From Loxodes magnus (taxonomy: Eukaryota > Ciliophora > Karyorelictea > Loxodida > Loxodidae), in assembly GCA_946699065.1 (NCBI GenBank), contig CAMPDV010001305.1, forward strand, positions 62,001-126,000: 64,000 nucleotides of DNA, given 5' to 3'. The notes below the pieces were generated by a model. The model searched no databases. It worked only from the letters and a program-made list of their open reading frames with translations, and was not told where the DNA came from. The translations under genes were made by a program, and so were the position numbers. Positions 12,451 through 24,789 of the stretch are shown here, piece by piece. Position 1 is the first letter of the stretch. Every line of letters begins with the position of its first letter.

Positions 12451-13240
12451 ATTCATAATAATACTTTTAAGCATCTTAAGTGTATCCATAACTTTATAGT
12501 TTAATGGATTTTAAATTTTGTGTACTATTCTTTTACATTCCCAAACATTCTTACTACCCCAACAATCCTCCATTCGTTTTTCTCACTTCCTTATTTTAAA
12601 TACTATCTATCTAATAATCTTCTTAGAAAATGATAACCTTGAGAGAAACCCCAGATTAAAAAAAAGGAAGAGATGAAAGAAAGAACGCTTAATTAATTTT
12701 GCGTAACTGAAAGTGCATTCGAGATCTGGAGACAGGCATAAGGATAACTTTCATATAATAACGGTCATGAAATCTAAACGCGTTAATAAATATATCTTAA
12801 AAATTCTCCTTTAAACACTATGCATACACTACAGCTGATATACTCTATACAAGCGAAGCTTTAATTTATATATCTATATAGTTTACTTCAATTATCTCTT
12901 CTAGTTTATTAAAATCCATTTTATAATGTTTCAGTCTATCCTATTAGTCTTTCTATTTTTTAAATTGAAGAGGTTAAAGATTTAATGTTTTCCAGCTTAT
13001 TTTCATCGTTTTCTTACTCGCCTTTTAATTTCTTTACTAAACTATCTTTTTAACGATTCATTTTTATTTAGCTAATTCTCAATATTTTGTGTCTTTGTGG
13101 CTTTCTTATTTCTAATTACTTAATCTCTTCTTACACTTCTCTTATTCTCTTTTCCTCTTAAACTCCAAAAAAGTACTTTTTTTCTCTTCACATTTCACTT
13201 TAATTTACGTTAGTTCTTTGTGTTCAAACTTTTATGTTCC
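12450..13240. other. Pyrimidine-rich spacer
   Basis: Plus-strand C/T-rich sequence with one weak hydrophobic frame from about 12,990 (segment FIFIQLILNILCLCGFLI). It could be an upstream part of gene A, but the evidence is only compositional. Confidence 0.3.
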
Positions 13241-15580
13241 TTTTAGAAGGAAAGAGAAACTACTAGCGAGGAAGGTTAGCTGGATATATCCTAATTAGTG
13301 CCTAAATAGCTTTATAAGGCTTATTGCAAACTGCTAGGGTATGAGGTTTAATTAACATTCACTTGTCATGTTTCAGCAGTACTGTATATGGTAAGAGTGG
13401 ATCTAAGGATTAGTGATACTTATGTAAACAGCTGATAAGTAAACGAGGTAAAGTAAATGAAGGACTATGAGGAGGTTAAGTATTTGTATATGAGATCTAA
13501 GTCATTCAATTATAAATAGAGATAAAAGGACGAGATACCAATCGAAATTTAAGAAAAGAAATTTAATGCCATTAGAGCGACTAGATGATATTAGATAATA
13601 ATTCTATATCAGAGGAAAGAAAACTCGTTGATAATAAGCTTAAGTATATACTTTGAGGAAACACCTTTGAAGGTTATAAGGATTAAGTTCTTTATATCTA
13701 GAATGAAGAGAAAAAGAAAAAGAGAAAATGATATTAGCTTTTAACTTGCAACTCTGTATCTCATTGATTGTGGGTGAGTAATATATCACTTTTTTTTTAT
13801 TTAGCATAGAAATGCGATTTAATAGATACGCTCAATTTTAAATATTTTGATTTCCCTATTTTGTGACTGTTTTTAGCTAATTGAAAAATAGTCTTCCCTC
13901 AGGGATTCAAATGAGTAACTAAATCTGCTAACAGCAACTTTTCTATAGTTGTCTGTTATTCTTCTTAGAACTCCCTAACACAATTAGACCCTTTCCTTAG
14001 ATTTCTAAATGACATAGTTAAGAAATTGAACATACAGGATGAATCTACTGTCAATAAATTGCATTGCAAATATGGAAGTGAATTTAAGTCCTTAAATCAG
14101 TAATTTGCTAGTCTATTTTCTATAAGATGTCAAAACTACTGAAAGAGTATATTTTTGATTATGATTCCTAAAGTAGAATATTCTAATAACTCGCTCTATG
14201 CATTTGCTTAACTTCTGTTATACTAGTCATTTCAACTCCGAAAGTTTCGGATTTCTAGTAAAAAAATAGTCTTAGTCAACAACTAATTACATTATGCATA
14301 CAAGCGTATTAATGGATATGATAGTCAAGTTCTCTTCATCATAAAGCCTTTGAATTTAAAGTGGCAAATAAGCTGTAGATCCTTTAGTGTTCTCTGCATC
14401 TATTTAACTTGATTGAGTCTTATATTTCCAACGCTTTATTAGCTAATCCCGTTTACTTAATAACTCTGACTGCCAAAGAAGGAGCCTGCTTTATTTTAAC
14501 TCCTTACCTCGAATAATTAATTATATATACTTCAACCTAGTTTAGATTTCTATATTAGTTGTCTTAAAACTGCCTAAACCATGTCACAGTTCTTAGATTA
14601 GAAATCCTATGAAGAAGCTTATACAAACTCCAGTCAGTCAAATGATTTTGCTTTAATAAGGCCACTAAAAGAATTACTTAATCAAGCCGAAAGTATAAAG
14701 ATCTCCCTTCAAACTCAGCTATTCATTTGCTTACTTTTATTCCTTTTTCTAGTCTCAAGTTTACTTCCAAAAGCTATTATAACCTTAGATATATTGTCAT
14801 GTTCCATTTTTATGATTTATTCATATAGACATGAACGTACTAACTTTTATAAGGAGCTCGTAATAAACTACATATTAGCTAACCAAATTTTTTTTATTCC
14901 TAGAACATTCCTTTTACTCCTTATTTTCCCTTAAGCTAAGTTTTAAACTTTTATCCCTTTTAATGCTTAACTATTTAAACGTGACTTCAATCTTTCTTTA
15001 ACTTGTCCTAGGATTTCTTTTTACTACTGCTGACTATTGAGGATTTGTAAGTTACCCATTTACCATTTTCGTCTTTCTACTTAATGCTTTTTATCTTCTA
15101 TTGATTCTTTCTTTGAGCTTTTTTAGCTTTTAACTTGGTCCAACTCGTAAAGTGTTGATATCATTAGCTATGCTAACTTGAAATTGCCGTTTATGTTTAT
15201 CTTTGAACTTTCTACCTTCCCTTATTTTGTATTCCACTCGAATATCTAAAATTAAGCCCCTTTACCTACTAAAGGCTCAAATAATGCTTAAGCATTTCAC
15301 TTGGCATCAACTCGACATAATGAGATTACACTATACAGGGAAAAATAACTACCTCGTATGAGGATAATAAGGCGAACCCTCAATCGCTATAAGAAAGCAA
15401 GCATTTATGAGAAAGAGAACAAACTTAGTCAAAACTAAGTAGAGTATTTAGCTTCAATAAGCAAAGTAGAAAGAAAGTAACTAGTAGAAAAGTACAAATA
15501 AGATAGAGATAGTACTACTATATCAATTAGTAAGAGTAAGTAAGAGACTTTATTAATAAAGTAAATAGATGTAGATGAAA
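13240..15580 (+). CDS. Gene A: C-terminal part of a multi-pass membrane protein
   Basis: Protein-like text runs from ~13,240 (LAGYILISAQIALQGL) to ~15,580, with frame uncertainty before ~13,950. The best part starts near 13,997 (RFLNDIVKKLNIQDESTVNK) and stays in one frame to the end. It contains KYGSEFKSLNQQF, KRINGYDSQVLFIIKPLNLK and hydrophobic segments such as LFICLLLFLFLVSSLL and FTIFVFLLNAFYLLLILSLS, then a basic Gln/Lys-rich tail. TGA sits at Trp positions (e.g. DYWGF). It looks like the C-terminal region of the large multi-pass surface proteins common in ciliates, but I cannot name the family. Related sequences lie at 19,310 (B) and 22,995 (C). The 5' part is duplicated at 63.6 kb. 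The ATG and exact stop are unknown. Confidence 0.5.
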
Positions 15581-15599
15581 TAGTATAATCTTCATTTAT

Positions 15600-16030
15600 T
15601 GTATAATCATAGAGGTTTCAAATATATAAGAAAATGCTTTAAGTGAGATAGGGTTTAAAAGAAATAATAGAAGGAAAAGTCAGAGAGTTAGGAGTTGTTT
15701 GATTTTGATTAGGAATTGCAGAAATTATTAGACCTAGAAAAATTTTATCTAAAGGGTAGAAAAGAAAAAGATAGGATTATTAGAATGTAGCTTAGATGAA
15801 TTATAAGCATAATGAAAGCAATTCTAGTATAGAATATCACTTAAATACTTATTACTAATAACTAACCAACTCTATCAGAAACAGTAATCTTAATTAAATA
15901 ATATTTCTAAATTATAAAGGTTGATATAGAAGCATTAATAAGAACTAAATAGATTATATAGCTTTATTTTACTTAATTAAATATATAACTTATAAAAATA
16001 ATTTAGTTTATATCTTATATTAATGTCTTT
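15600..16030. other. AT-rich intergenic stretch
   Basis: Convergent spacer between the end of gene A (plus) and the end of the Kelch gene (minus). Nothing recognised. Confidence 0.4.
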
Positions 16031-16039
16031 CTCCATTAC

Positions 16040-18400
16040 TCACACACTACATTTTTACCATTCTCTATTTGGCTATTATTTAATTTCATAGTAGTATAAT
16101 ATATCTTACTCATTTTCACTTGGACTGTATATTCAAATCTTATTAGATTCATATATTCCATTATATCAAAAAAATCTATTGAAGTGAGGAAAAGCACTTC
16201 CATTCTCTGTTATTTTCTTTCAATCAAATATTATAGTTTATCCTAAATTACTTCTATCATTAAATATGTATGTTTATTCCATTTCTTATATATAAATTGC
16301 TGACACATAGTGAGCTGCTTTTGGTAATTTAATTGATTAAAATTATTATCATTTATTGGTAATTACATCATAAAAACATACATAATCTTTATCAGAACCT
16401 AAATAACCACCAAGTGTAAATATCACATCATATGAGTAACACGTTCCATGATCTTCACCTTTATATAGATGTTAAGCAATTTAGATACTTTTATTTTTAT
16501 TAATATCATATGTCTCACATGTATTTGTAATACTATCTTAAGAATCACTTCCTCCAATAATATAAATAAGTGATTTATTATCATAGACTAAAGAGGTTTC
16601 ACTTCTAGGAAATATTAAATTAGATTAATTTTCTATTTTGTTATTTTATATCTTTAATATATGGTTTTAGTTTTATCCTCCTACCATTATTAATTAATCT
16701 ATTTATGTTTAATATACTGATGTTTAGTTATTGTATATAGCTTACAAATTAGGAATAGTTATTTATGTCTGAGTGAGTGGTGTAGCAGATATATTTACTT
16801 AATAGAATATTAGAATTTCATTTTATCCTAAGATAGTTATTAAAAGCTAAGATTTATTTTAATCTCTTCTATGCTATAATTTCGCAAAATTAAGTCCATT
16901 TTTCAGTTCTTCATTCCAAAAATTCATATATATATAAGTTTTCAGATACTAAAATTACTATTATGCTTAGCCTCTTTCTTCCTTGATTTAATCAATTAGA
17001 TTCACATTTTCTGCTATGTTCTAATTATTCTATTACAACTAAGCTATTTCTTATACCTTCTCTTATAATACCTTCTATAATGTGTCTTTCTGGCTCTAAA
17101 TGATTTAAATTTAATTATTTAGATCTTAAGAGAACTTGTTCGTATTCTAAAGTTCTTAAGTTAACTCTTCAATTCTCTTAATTAAGCTCTATTTCTCATT
17201 CTCCTTTTAAACTATTTCCTTCTAACTTTCTTCTAGTTACTTTTATAGTTTGCGATTCTCGGGAATTTGCTCTTCAATAGTCTCTTTTAATTACTAATTT
17301 TACGTTTCTAGTTCTTTTTATTATCTTACTAGAATCTCATTCTATTTCTCGAAAATTTCGCTTTCATATAGTTGTTAAAATAGAAATTCTGAGAGGTTCT
17401 TATTAAAATCTTCATTCTTCCTTTCTTAGGATAGACACTTCAAATCTTTAACTATTGCTCTATCCCCTATAATCTTAACATCTTAGCCTCACATTTTTCT
17501 ATAGTCTCCACTTCCAATTTACTGATTTCATTGTATTACTCTTGAAGATCTATAACTTATACCATATGTGAAGTAGCTGCCTGCTTTAAGCTAATATATT
17601 GTAACAAGTTTTTATTAAAGTTGCTTTAGATAACCTGAAAAAGGTTTTCAATGATAGTACCTTATGACTGTATTACTATATTTCTCAAATTAATCATTTC
17701 ATCATTCAATTACTTTTAGGTTTAGCTGCATTACTATCTTTTTAGATGCAGTTACATTGATTACTATAACGATACTAACTTAAATTGTATTTCAGTCTAC
17801 ATAGATTGTATTTAATCTTCTATCAGAACCTTTTAATGAAAATTATGTGTAGTTTATCCACATAAAACACAAATATAGTCCTTTTCCTCTAAGCAATTGA
17901 ATGTTCAAGGTAAGTTATGGATTAAGCATTATTTTAGAAGATGGGACTAAGATTCATCCTGTTGCTAATCCTTTTCAATCTCTTCTGCTACTTGTATTTC
18001 TCTTTACGATATCTATTTGTTGAAATCTACTATTTCAAGGTCTTTAATTGTTTTCTTAGTCATTTTGTTGTGATCACTACAGAAAAGAAACTTTGATAAG
18101 TTTAGCATAGACTGCAGACACTCTTAACATACAACACACTAGCAATCTAGCCTTCTTGGTTTCTTTTCATTATCATTAAAGTTTCTATTGCACCCTTTAC
18201 ATATAAAAGCTTATATTTTTATAATAAAAAGCCTTCTAGATGTTTAACTAAGTTTTATCTGACGATAAAGTAGTAAAGATTCAATCACTAATAACTTACC
18301 TAATCTTACTCTTCACATATTTTTGTAACTCTAAATTATAAATTTTGCTTCATATCATCTGACAATATGCTCGCTTAAAATGATCGAAGACATATTAGCA
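16040..18400 (-). CDS. RING-like / B-box / coiled-coil / Kelch protein (TRIM-like)
   Basis: Read on the minus strand. A RING-like zinc cluster lies at about 18,210-18,060 (CKGC, DCQCVVCQECL, FCSDH). A B-box-like cluster follows at about 17,910-17,830 (CLIHNLP.., YICVLCG.., HNFH). A long Gln/Glu-rich coiled coil runs from ~17,810 to ~17,110. Kelch-type beta-propeller motifs occupy ~16,870-16,040 (SLIYIIGGSDSQ, CETYDINKNKS, VIFTLGGYLGSD, ITNKWQQF, NRFFWYNGI). In ITNKW and FFWYNG TGA sits at the Trp position of the repeat. A frame change near 17,440 in the coiled coil may be a short intron or a defect. Protein-like text in the same frame continues upstream to ~18,700, so the start is unsettled; the end is taken as the TGA at 16,042-16,040. 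The architecture suggests a ubiquitin ligase or scaffold; this is inference. Confidence 0.65.
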
Positions 18401-18969
18401 GTGTCACTCAATTAACGCTTCAACTATTCTTCATTAATCATGATTCGATTAACTTCTGTTTGAAGCATACTTTTATAAACCCTCGTCTCTCTTCTCTATT
18501 CTGGTATCTTTTTTCTACTTCTCTAACTATCAATCTTATAATACCATTCGTACCACTTTCCATCTCCTTCAACTCTTCATTTATCTATCAACCTTCTCTT
18601 AATCAAACTACCTTCATTTTGCTTTTAGCTTTTTCACAAATAGAATGCTACCCTAAGCATCCTTTCATTTTCCTTTCTCTCAATCTGTTCTTCTAGATCC
18701 TGTATCTTAAAAGGTAACTATACTAACTGATCTCAAGAATAATCATATGATACCTGTTTAAGGTAAATGTTGCTATATTTTCTCTTATGGCTCTTCTTCA
18801 TTAATCATAATGCTTCACTAAGAACTGAGGGAGTTTAATTTAGATTAACTGAGTAATAGAAAGAACCTCATAAGGTAGAGATATGGAGAGAAACTAAAAG
18901 GACTAAGATTAACTAAAAGGCTTTTGTTGTACTTTGAGAGTCAAGTGTTTGTTAATACTTCTGTAAGAC

Positions 18970-20930
18970 ATGGATTGAGAATCTAAGAGAATGGTATTAG
19001 ATTATCATAATCCTTTAGTATCAAAGAGCATATCAACTAATTATAGAGATAGCTAGTCAACTTTGAAAAGGAAGTTAGAAAATAGAGTTAGATGTAAGTT
19101 TTCGGATGAGATTTAAGAGCTAAAGCCAAGAAATGAAAAGTAAAACATCTGGCTGCTTACTCTTAGATCGTAAAATCTAGTAACTGAAGATCTTTAGAAG
19201 GTAGCTTTTTGTTTACAGACTATTGAAGCCTTTTTAAGATGCTAAAGATATTTCTTAACAGATAAGTTCACTGAAAAACGGTGACACTAAACTTTTTACC
19301 TAAAAAGAAGAGAAGATACTTTTAAGGAAGGTTAGGCTGATAATATCCTAATTAGTGACTAAATAGCTTTATACTGTTTACAGTTAACTGACTAGGATAT
19401 GAAATAATAATAAGCATTATTTTGTATATATGTAAACAGTATTATTTAAGGTAAGAATAACACATTAGCACTAATAATTTCAGTGTAATTAAATGATAAG
19501 TAAATGAGGTAATTAAAGAAAGGATTAGAAAGAAAGATTAGGATATTTGTATATTATATATAAGTCATCCAGTTATAAATAGAGGTAGGAGGACAAAATA
19601 GTCAGCGTAATGAAAGGAAAGAATTATAAGTTACTAGAGTTACAAGATAGCTCTAGTTAATTACTTTTGAATCTGAAGATAATTTAAAATCTTAATAGTT
19701 AAAAGGAAATTTAGACAGCAGACTAAAAATTTAAGCTTATGTTTTGAAGAAATCAATATTGAAGGCTGCAAACAGTAATCTTTATAGTACAATGAAGGAA
19801 AGAAGAAAAGAGAAAGTGAGACTAAGGGGATTAAAAGCTCAAAGGTAGAAAATAGCATAAAGATCTAGTAATTCAGATATGGATTGAAACATCATTAAAT
19901 CAAAGCTATTATTTAAAGATATTGAAAAAGAAGGGATTACAGAGAGTCAATTTATCAATATAGTTAAAGAGAATGAAAATAATAAAACTGACAGCTATCT
20001 TTTTGCTCTATTTGAGAATTAAGTGAATTCAAGTCATATATTATGCATTCAGCTATATTAGCAAATTATCTTGATAAGTTCAGCAAGAAAATTGATCAAT
20101 CTAGAAGAAAATGAGATATCTCTATCTATTATATTTTCTATCGTTAACTTCATTATAGAAATGAACATAAACGGCAGTTTTAAGAGACTTTTTGATAGCT
20201 TTACTACATATTTGGACCTGCTTTTCGAATAGCTTTATCTTTCTTCTATAGCTCAAAATCAGTTAGCCGGTTTCAAAAATATCCAGCTTGTCAGTTAATC
20301 TCTGAAAACCGCTGGGTATAATTTTTACAGCTAAATAAAGAATCTGAACTGTTTAGTATGTAGACTACATCATAGTTAGATAGCCATAAGAAATATCAGA
20401 AAAGTTGACAAAATACTTCTTTACTTATCAACTTCAAATCCTTATGAGTTCAGCAATAAAACAGAAAAAGTTAGGGAGGACTTCATATCCACAGCGCATT
20501 AACCAATATGATTGTCATACTATCTCATCCAAGTCTATTTATTCACCTACCATATTAATTGGACATACTATATAAAGGCTCTATTTGGTATATTACCTAA
20601 AGCTACTATGATTAGTAATTAATTTCTTTAAGTTAAAGCTATAACTGGTTGGACGGCTAATTGCTTGAAATCTAATTTACCCTTCAATAAAATTAGTCGA
20701 ATTACACTTAAAATACCCTATTTCCCATCCTCATTCTTATCTAGCCAAAACTAAGTCAAGGCTAGAAACTCAGATTCATTCTTCCTTCTCTTCCATACTA
20801 TATTTACCATCTCTTCTATAGCTTATACCATACGAGCATTAACCTTATAAAACTGCCTTTATTTCAGTCCAGTAAGTTAAGCAAGCATTAAAATAGCGAT
20901 TAGTATGAACCGTTTTTAGATCTTACTAAC
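18970..20930 (+). CDS. Gene B: uncharacterised protein related to gene A at its 5' part
   Basis: ATG 18,970 opens a protein-like frame (MDWESKRMVLDYHNPLVSKS, with TGA as Trp at residue 3). It continues through LVTEDLQKVAFCLQTIEAFL into a part alignable with gene A: DNILISDQIALYCLQ against GYILISAQIALQGLL, and FVYYIQVIQLQIE against FVYEIQVIQLQIE. After ~19,860 it differs from A (KDIEKEGITESQFINIVKEN). No zinc or catalytic motif is seen. Two frames compete between 20,200 and 20,900, so the gene may be decayed. Family unknown. Confidence 0.4.
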
Positions 20931-21514
20931 ACTGTTTGACTGCTAATGTAGACAACAAGATATGCTAGGAGGTGATACGTTTGGAATGGACAGAGAAATA
21001 AAACCGTCGATACTTCAGTGGCAGATAATAGATTAAGCTATTTACAGTGTTTAAGGAACTTGAGAGTGTCAAGAGGTTTGTATACAAATGAAGCTTCAAA
21101 ATACAGTTGATGGATAAGAATTTGCTAAGGGATGTAAACAAAAATCGAATAGCGAAGGACTAGAGTAAAACTGTCTTAAGAACTAGGCGTATAACTAGTA
21201 TTAGCTAAACTTGTTCTTACATAACAGTAAGATTACAGATATGATTCATACTTCAATGGTTCTGGACATAGCCTAGCAACTAAAATTCTCAGATTATGCT
21301 AAAGAAGATCATAGTAAGAACTAACTAGTCAGCATCTCAGAAAGCCAATGATACTGTAGTCTAGCAACATCACTAAGATGAAGCAATCTCTAATCTTTCT
21401 TACATACTATAATTAGAATCTAATAAATTCATACTGTTTAAACCAGATAATCTAATAAGATATGAAAAATAAGTACTAAAGCCTTAAAAATTATTTGACT
21501 TTTAATTGAATTAA

Positions 21515-23010
21515 ATGGGTTTCATGGTAGCGAAACACAAACCACAAATGAAGAAAGCAATAAGAGTCAATCCAGAGACTAATCTACTGCCAGGCAGGTA
21601 AAAGAACACTCATGTCTAGATACTACTCAAGAAATTCAAATAGTACTCAAATAAGAGTCAGAAGCTAGATTTTAAAGCCTTTTTATAGATGCTCACTGAT
21701 CTTAATGAAAAGCATAGGAATATGACAGAGTCTACGTTCAAACTTTTTGATTTAATAGGGACGGGAAAGATAATTTTTAGGGATTTTTGCGTAGCTCTAT
21801 ATGTTGTATGTCATCGAAAGAAGAAAAGATTCGCTTTGTGTTTGATGCTGATGAAAACTCATTTTTGACATAAAATGAGTTTTAATAAATGCTTAAGACG
21901 ACGATAGGCTTCGCGAAGAAATTCAACAAAGCACCGTAAAATGAGCAGGATGATGTTTGAATATACAGCGTAACCAAAAAAATCCTGAATCCGAAGTAAA
22001 AATAATCCTATGAATTGTTCTACGAATGAGCGGCTAAGAATTTGGACACCTCGTCTTTGCTTAATATTTTTGAGATTGTTCCTTCACCAGAAAAAGAGAA
22101 AACGATAATAAAGCAAATAATGACTGACTTGTAAAATAAGCCACTCTAACCAGGAGAAGACTGTATGCACTAAGCTATAGTTGGTGAGAGTCTTGGAAGC
22201 TTTATATTAATTCTGACAGCAGAATTTTAATTAAGAAGAGTAATCGAGTCAGCTAGCGCTCTAGCGAATGAACATGAAAAAAAGAAAGCGGAATCGTATG
22301 AATAGTTCAAAACTATCAAAACTAGTAGATTGGCTTTAAGATCCTTAGAATTTGATAATTCTTTTATAGATGGAGAGATTAAAGGAACTTTGAAGAATAG
22401 CCTGATGCAAGACTATGTTTATATTCTAAATCCTTAAATAGTCTGGAAGAACTTATTCAGCTGATATGGAGGAGGCCCAATATTTCTGAGGAAAGTGATT
22501 GTAACTAAAAATGAAAATTCCGTACCGTTTGTCGAACTCTATCCTAAGATCGTAAAACTTCATCTTTGCTCCCAGAGTGGAAACTTTGATAAAGAGATGA
22601 AAAATGGGTATTTTTAAGCTCGGTTATGACGATGGGATAGACTAAATCTAATATGGTCGAAAAGAGCAAATCATCATAAGAAATCAGACTCTGGACAAAA
22701 ACTCCAGGAGCAGAGTGAAATTTAGTGACTAACTTAGATGAAACTGTTTAAGATGTAAGAGTAGAAACTGGCTAGTTCTTTATGATTGAATAGAAATGTA
22801 CAGAGTATACAAAAACAAGGACAAAGTATAATTGGCCTAGAGATAGAATTTCTAAGAAAATGGAGTAAAAAGATTGAAGGAAAACTTTGAGGTAGGAGAT
22901 AGATTGGATGTTTGGAATCCTTTAGTGCACAAATGAAGACTCGTTACAATCTAGTAGCTCAACACAAAATAAATTATAGTCCATTTCATAAACGAAAAGT
23001 ACAAGCAAGA
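21515..23010 (+). pseudogene. 5' fragment of a USP32-like gene: EF-hands, DUSP, Tudor-knot-like domain; no catalytic domain
   Basis: ATG 21,515 begins a frame with helical EF-hand text (LLKKFKQYSNKSQKLDFKAF, FKLFDLIGTGKIIFRDF). Near 21,805 the frame changes, and a second EF-hand follows (EEKIRFVFDADENSFLTQNEF is 21 residues in total, key loop DADENSFLTQNE). At about 22,430-22,550 a DUSP-type motif appears (VWKNLFSWYGGGPIFLRKV), with TGA encoding the conserved Trp before YGGGP. At about 22,870-22,985 comes a Tudor-knot-like segment (VGDRLDVWNPLVHKW). EF-hand plus DUSP is the layout of USP32-type deubiquitinases, but the Cys/His protease boxes are absent: at ~23,010 the sequence turns into repeat C. 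Several internal TGA codons sit at Trp positions. It is probably a truncated, non-catalytic remnant; a short regulatory protein is less likely. Confidence 0.6.
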
Positions 23011-24600
23011 TAGACAGCTACCAATCGAAAGGAAAACGATATAAGGTTACTAGAGTTACTATAAGATAATAGTTAATTGTTCTAGACCAAAGGAAGTAAT
23101 ACTAGTAGTTAAAAGACTAAAGAAAAAGCTTTGAGAAAATAATATTGATTATTATAAGCATTAAGTTGTTTATTGTTAGAGGCGATAAAAAAGGAAAAAA
23201 GAGAGCAATATTATCTTAAAGTTTACGGTTAAGTATTGTAGTGTGTACTATATCATCTGTCTTTGCTTAAGTATCAAAATATGATTTAATAGCTATGCTC
23301 AATTTTAAATATCTTGCTTTCCCTATTTATGACTACTTTGACGCCTATTGAATGGTCTGAAGAAGTATCTCAATCTATTATCTATTGCTCTTACATAACT
23401 ATAGTTATTCTCTATTCTTCTTAGAAAAGTCTTACAAGTTTCGGATATTCTCCTTTGAATTTTTAAAAGACATCGTAAAAAGATAGAACATGCAGGATAT
23501 AATTGATCCCAATAAATTTGCTTTGCATAAACGAAAGCAAAATTTGAGTTCTTAAGATTGTTGTTTACTAGACCTTATATCTAAAAGGCTCCAAATCAAT
23601 TGAAAGTGAAGATATTTGACAAAACATCCTGAAACAAATATTCTAACAGCTCGTTCTAAGCACTTTCTCAACTTCTTCTCTCCATATCATTTCTACCTCT
23701 TAAATTAGGTCTTTTAGCAATGCAATCATTTACATCAGCAACTGATTACATTTCACATTCAAGCTAACGGTTCATTTCAAAGTCTAGATTTACTTATGCT
23801 TTTCTCCTTAGTCTCTATTGGACTATTTTTGATGTCTCTGATAAATTTCATAAGCTACCGTAATTACTCCCATCTTGCTAACTATACCTTTAAAAACCTC
23901 ATTTACAAAGCGACATAATGGAGTAGAGAGTTGATAGACAAGAGGTAGCTTTGCAAAGAAAAGAAACTTAGCGAGCATTATACGGAATAATGTGGCTACC
24001 AATGAAGGAACCATTATTAGATTCTAGCTTCATACATCGAATGATTAATCCCATATACGATAATCTAGTTAGTTATCTATAGTCAATTACCTTAAAAATG
24101 TTTAAATCATTTCAAAATTCTTTAATTGAAAATACTTACGAAGATCAAGTAGATCAACTGATTTTCGCTTGAATCAAGTTATCAATATAGTAACTTAACC
24201 AAGTTAAAAATCTAAAGATCTTCCCTTTAAACTCAGCTCTTTATTTACTTTTCTTGCATCGAGATTGTCTTAGGAGTTATTGCAACCTTAGATATAGTGA
24301 TCCAATTTTCTGCAATAGTTATATAAATGATCTTAATGCTAACCTTGTGCTAATGATACTAATTCAGCTATTATACTGAGACAAATTAAACTTAGTCTTA
24401 GGTATCAAATTTTTCATCTAATTTGACTTTTTCTTTGACTTTTAATTTTTTTCCTTTAAGCTAAGTTTTGAATTCTTTTATCCCTTCAAAATCTTAATTA
24501 TTTAAACCTAACTACTAAGCTTTGCATAAAATAAACTTAGTATCTTTTTTACTACTATTAACTACTGTGGATCACCAAGTTACTCACTAGCCAATGTGAG
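22995..24600 (+). pseudogene. Gene C: degenerate relative of membrane-protein gene A
   Basis: Nucleotide similarity to gene A is visible in order. ATACCAATCGAAA (A, ~13,536) matches CTACCAATCGAAAGG; the tract around 23,280-23,480 matches 13,820-14,010; AAGATCTTCCCTTTAAACTC (24,215) matches 14,700; TTTAAGCTAAGTTTTGAATT (24,461) matches 14,930; and TACTACTATTAACTACTGTGG matches 15,020. At protein level LNQVKNLKIFPLNSALYLLF matches LNQAESIKISLQTQLFICLL, then the frame is lost. It abuts the USP-like fragment and interrupts it. Confidence 0.6.
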
Positions 24601-24789
24601 TAATAGTTAATTAACAATACTAGCTAAACACAATATTTAGTAAGCATCTTTCAATTCTTATTCTTTCATTAAGCTCTTTCCCAGCTTTATTTTCTTTCTG
24701 TTGTATTATGAACTTTATCATACTAATATTACTAACTTAAAAGATCTAAAGCATTACCACTCAACTTTCAAAATTATTCATTCTCTTCT

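Larger units (their letters stand above)
1..13627. repeat. Left copy of a large direct duplication
   Basis: This segment is repeated in the same orientation at 50,326-64,000. Base 1 pairs with 50,326, and base 13,627 pairs with 64,000, so small indels add up to 48 bp. I saw no difference over the first ~1.8 kb. From base 1,821 (G here, C at 52,146) onward, substitutions occur at roughly 1-2 %, with scattered indels. Homology runs off both window edges, so the true ends are unknown. The copied unit includes spacer DNA, a LINE and host-like reading frames, so it is a segmental duplication, not two independent insertions of one element. It could be two dispersed copies or neighbouring units of a tandem array with a ~50.3 kb period. 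Confidence 0.95.

Noticed and set aside
17891-17940. GTAAGT..TTTTAG on the plus strand near 17,908 as an intron
   Set aside because: The minus strand carries the B-box reading through this point; the match to splice ends is coincidental.
21803-21828. Short introns (15-26 nt) to explain the frame change in the USP-like gene
   Set aside because: Those with the right length remainder remove the conserved EEK part or leave too short an EF-hand linker; an indel is simpler.
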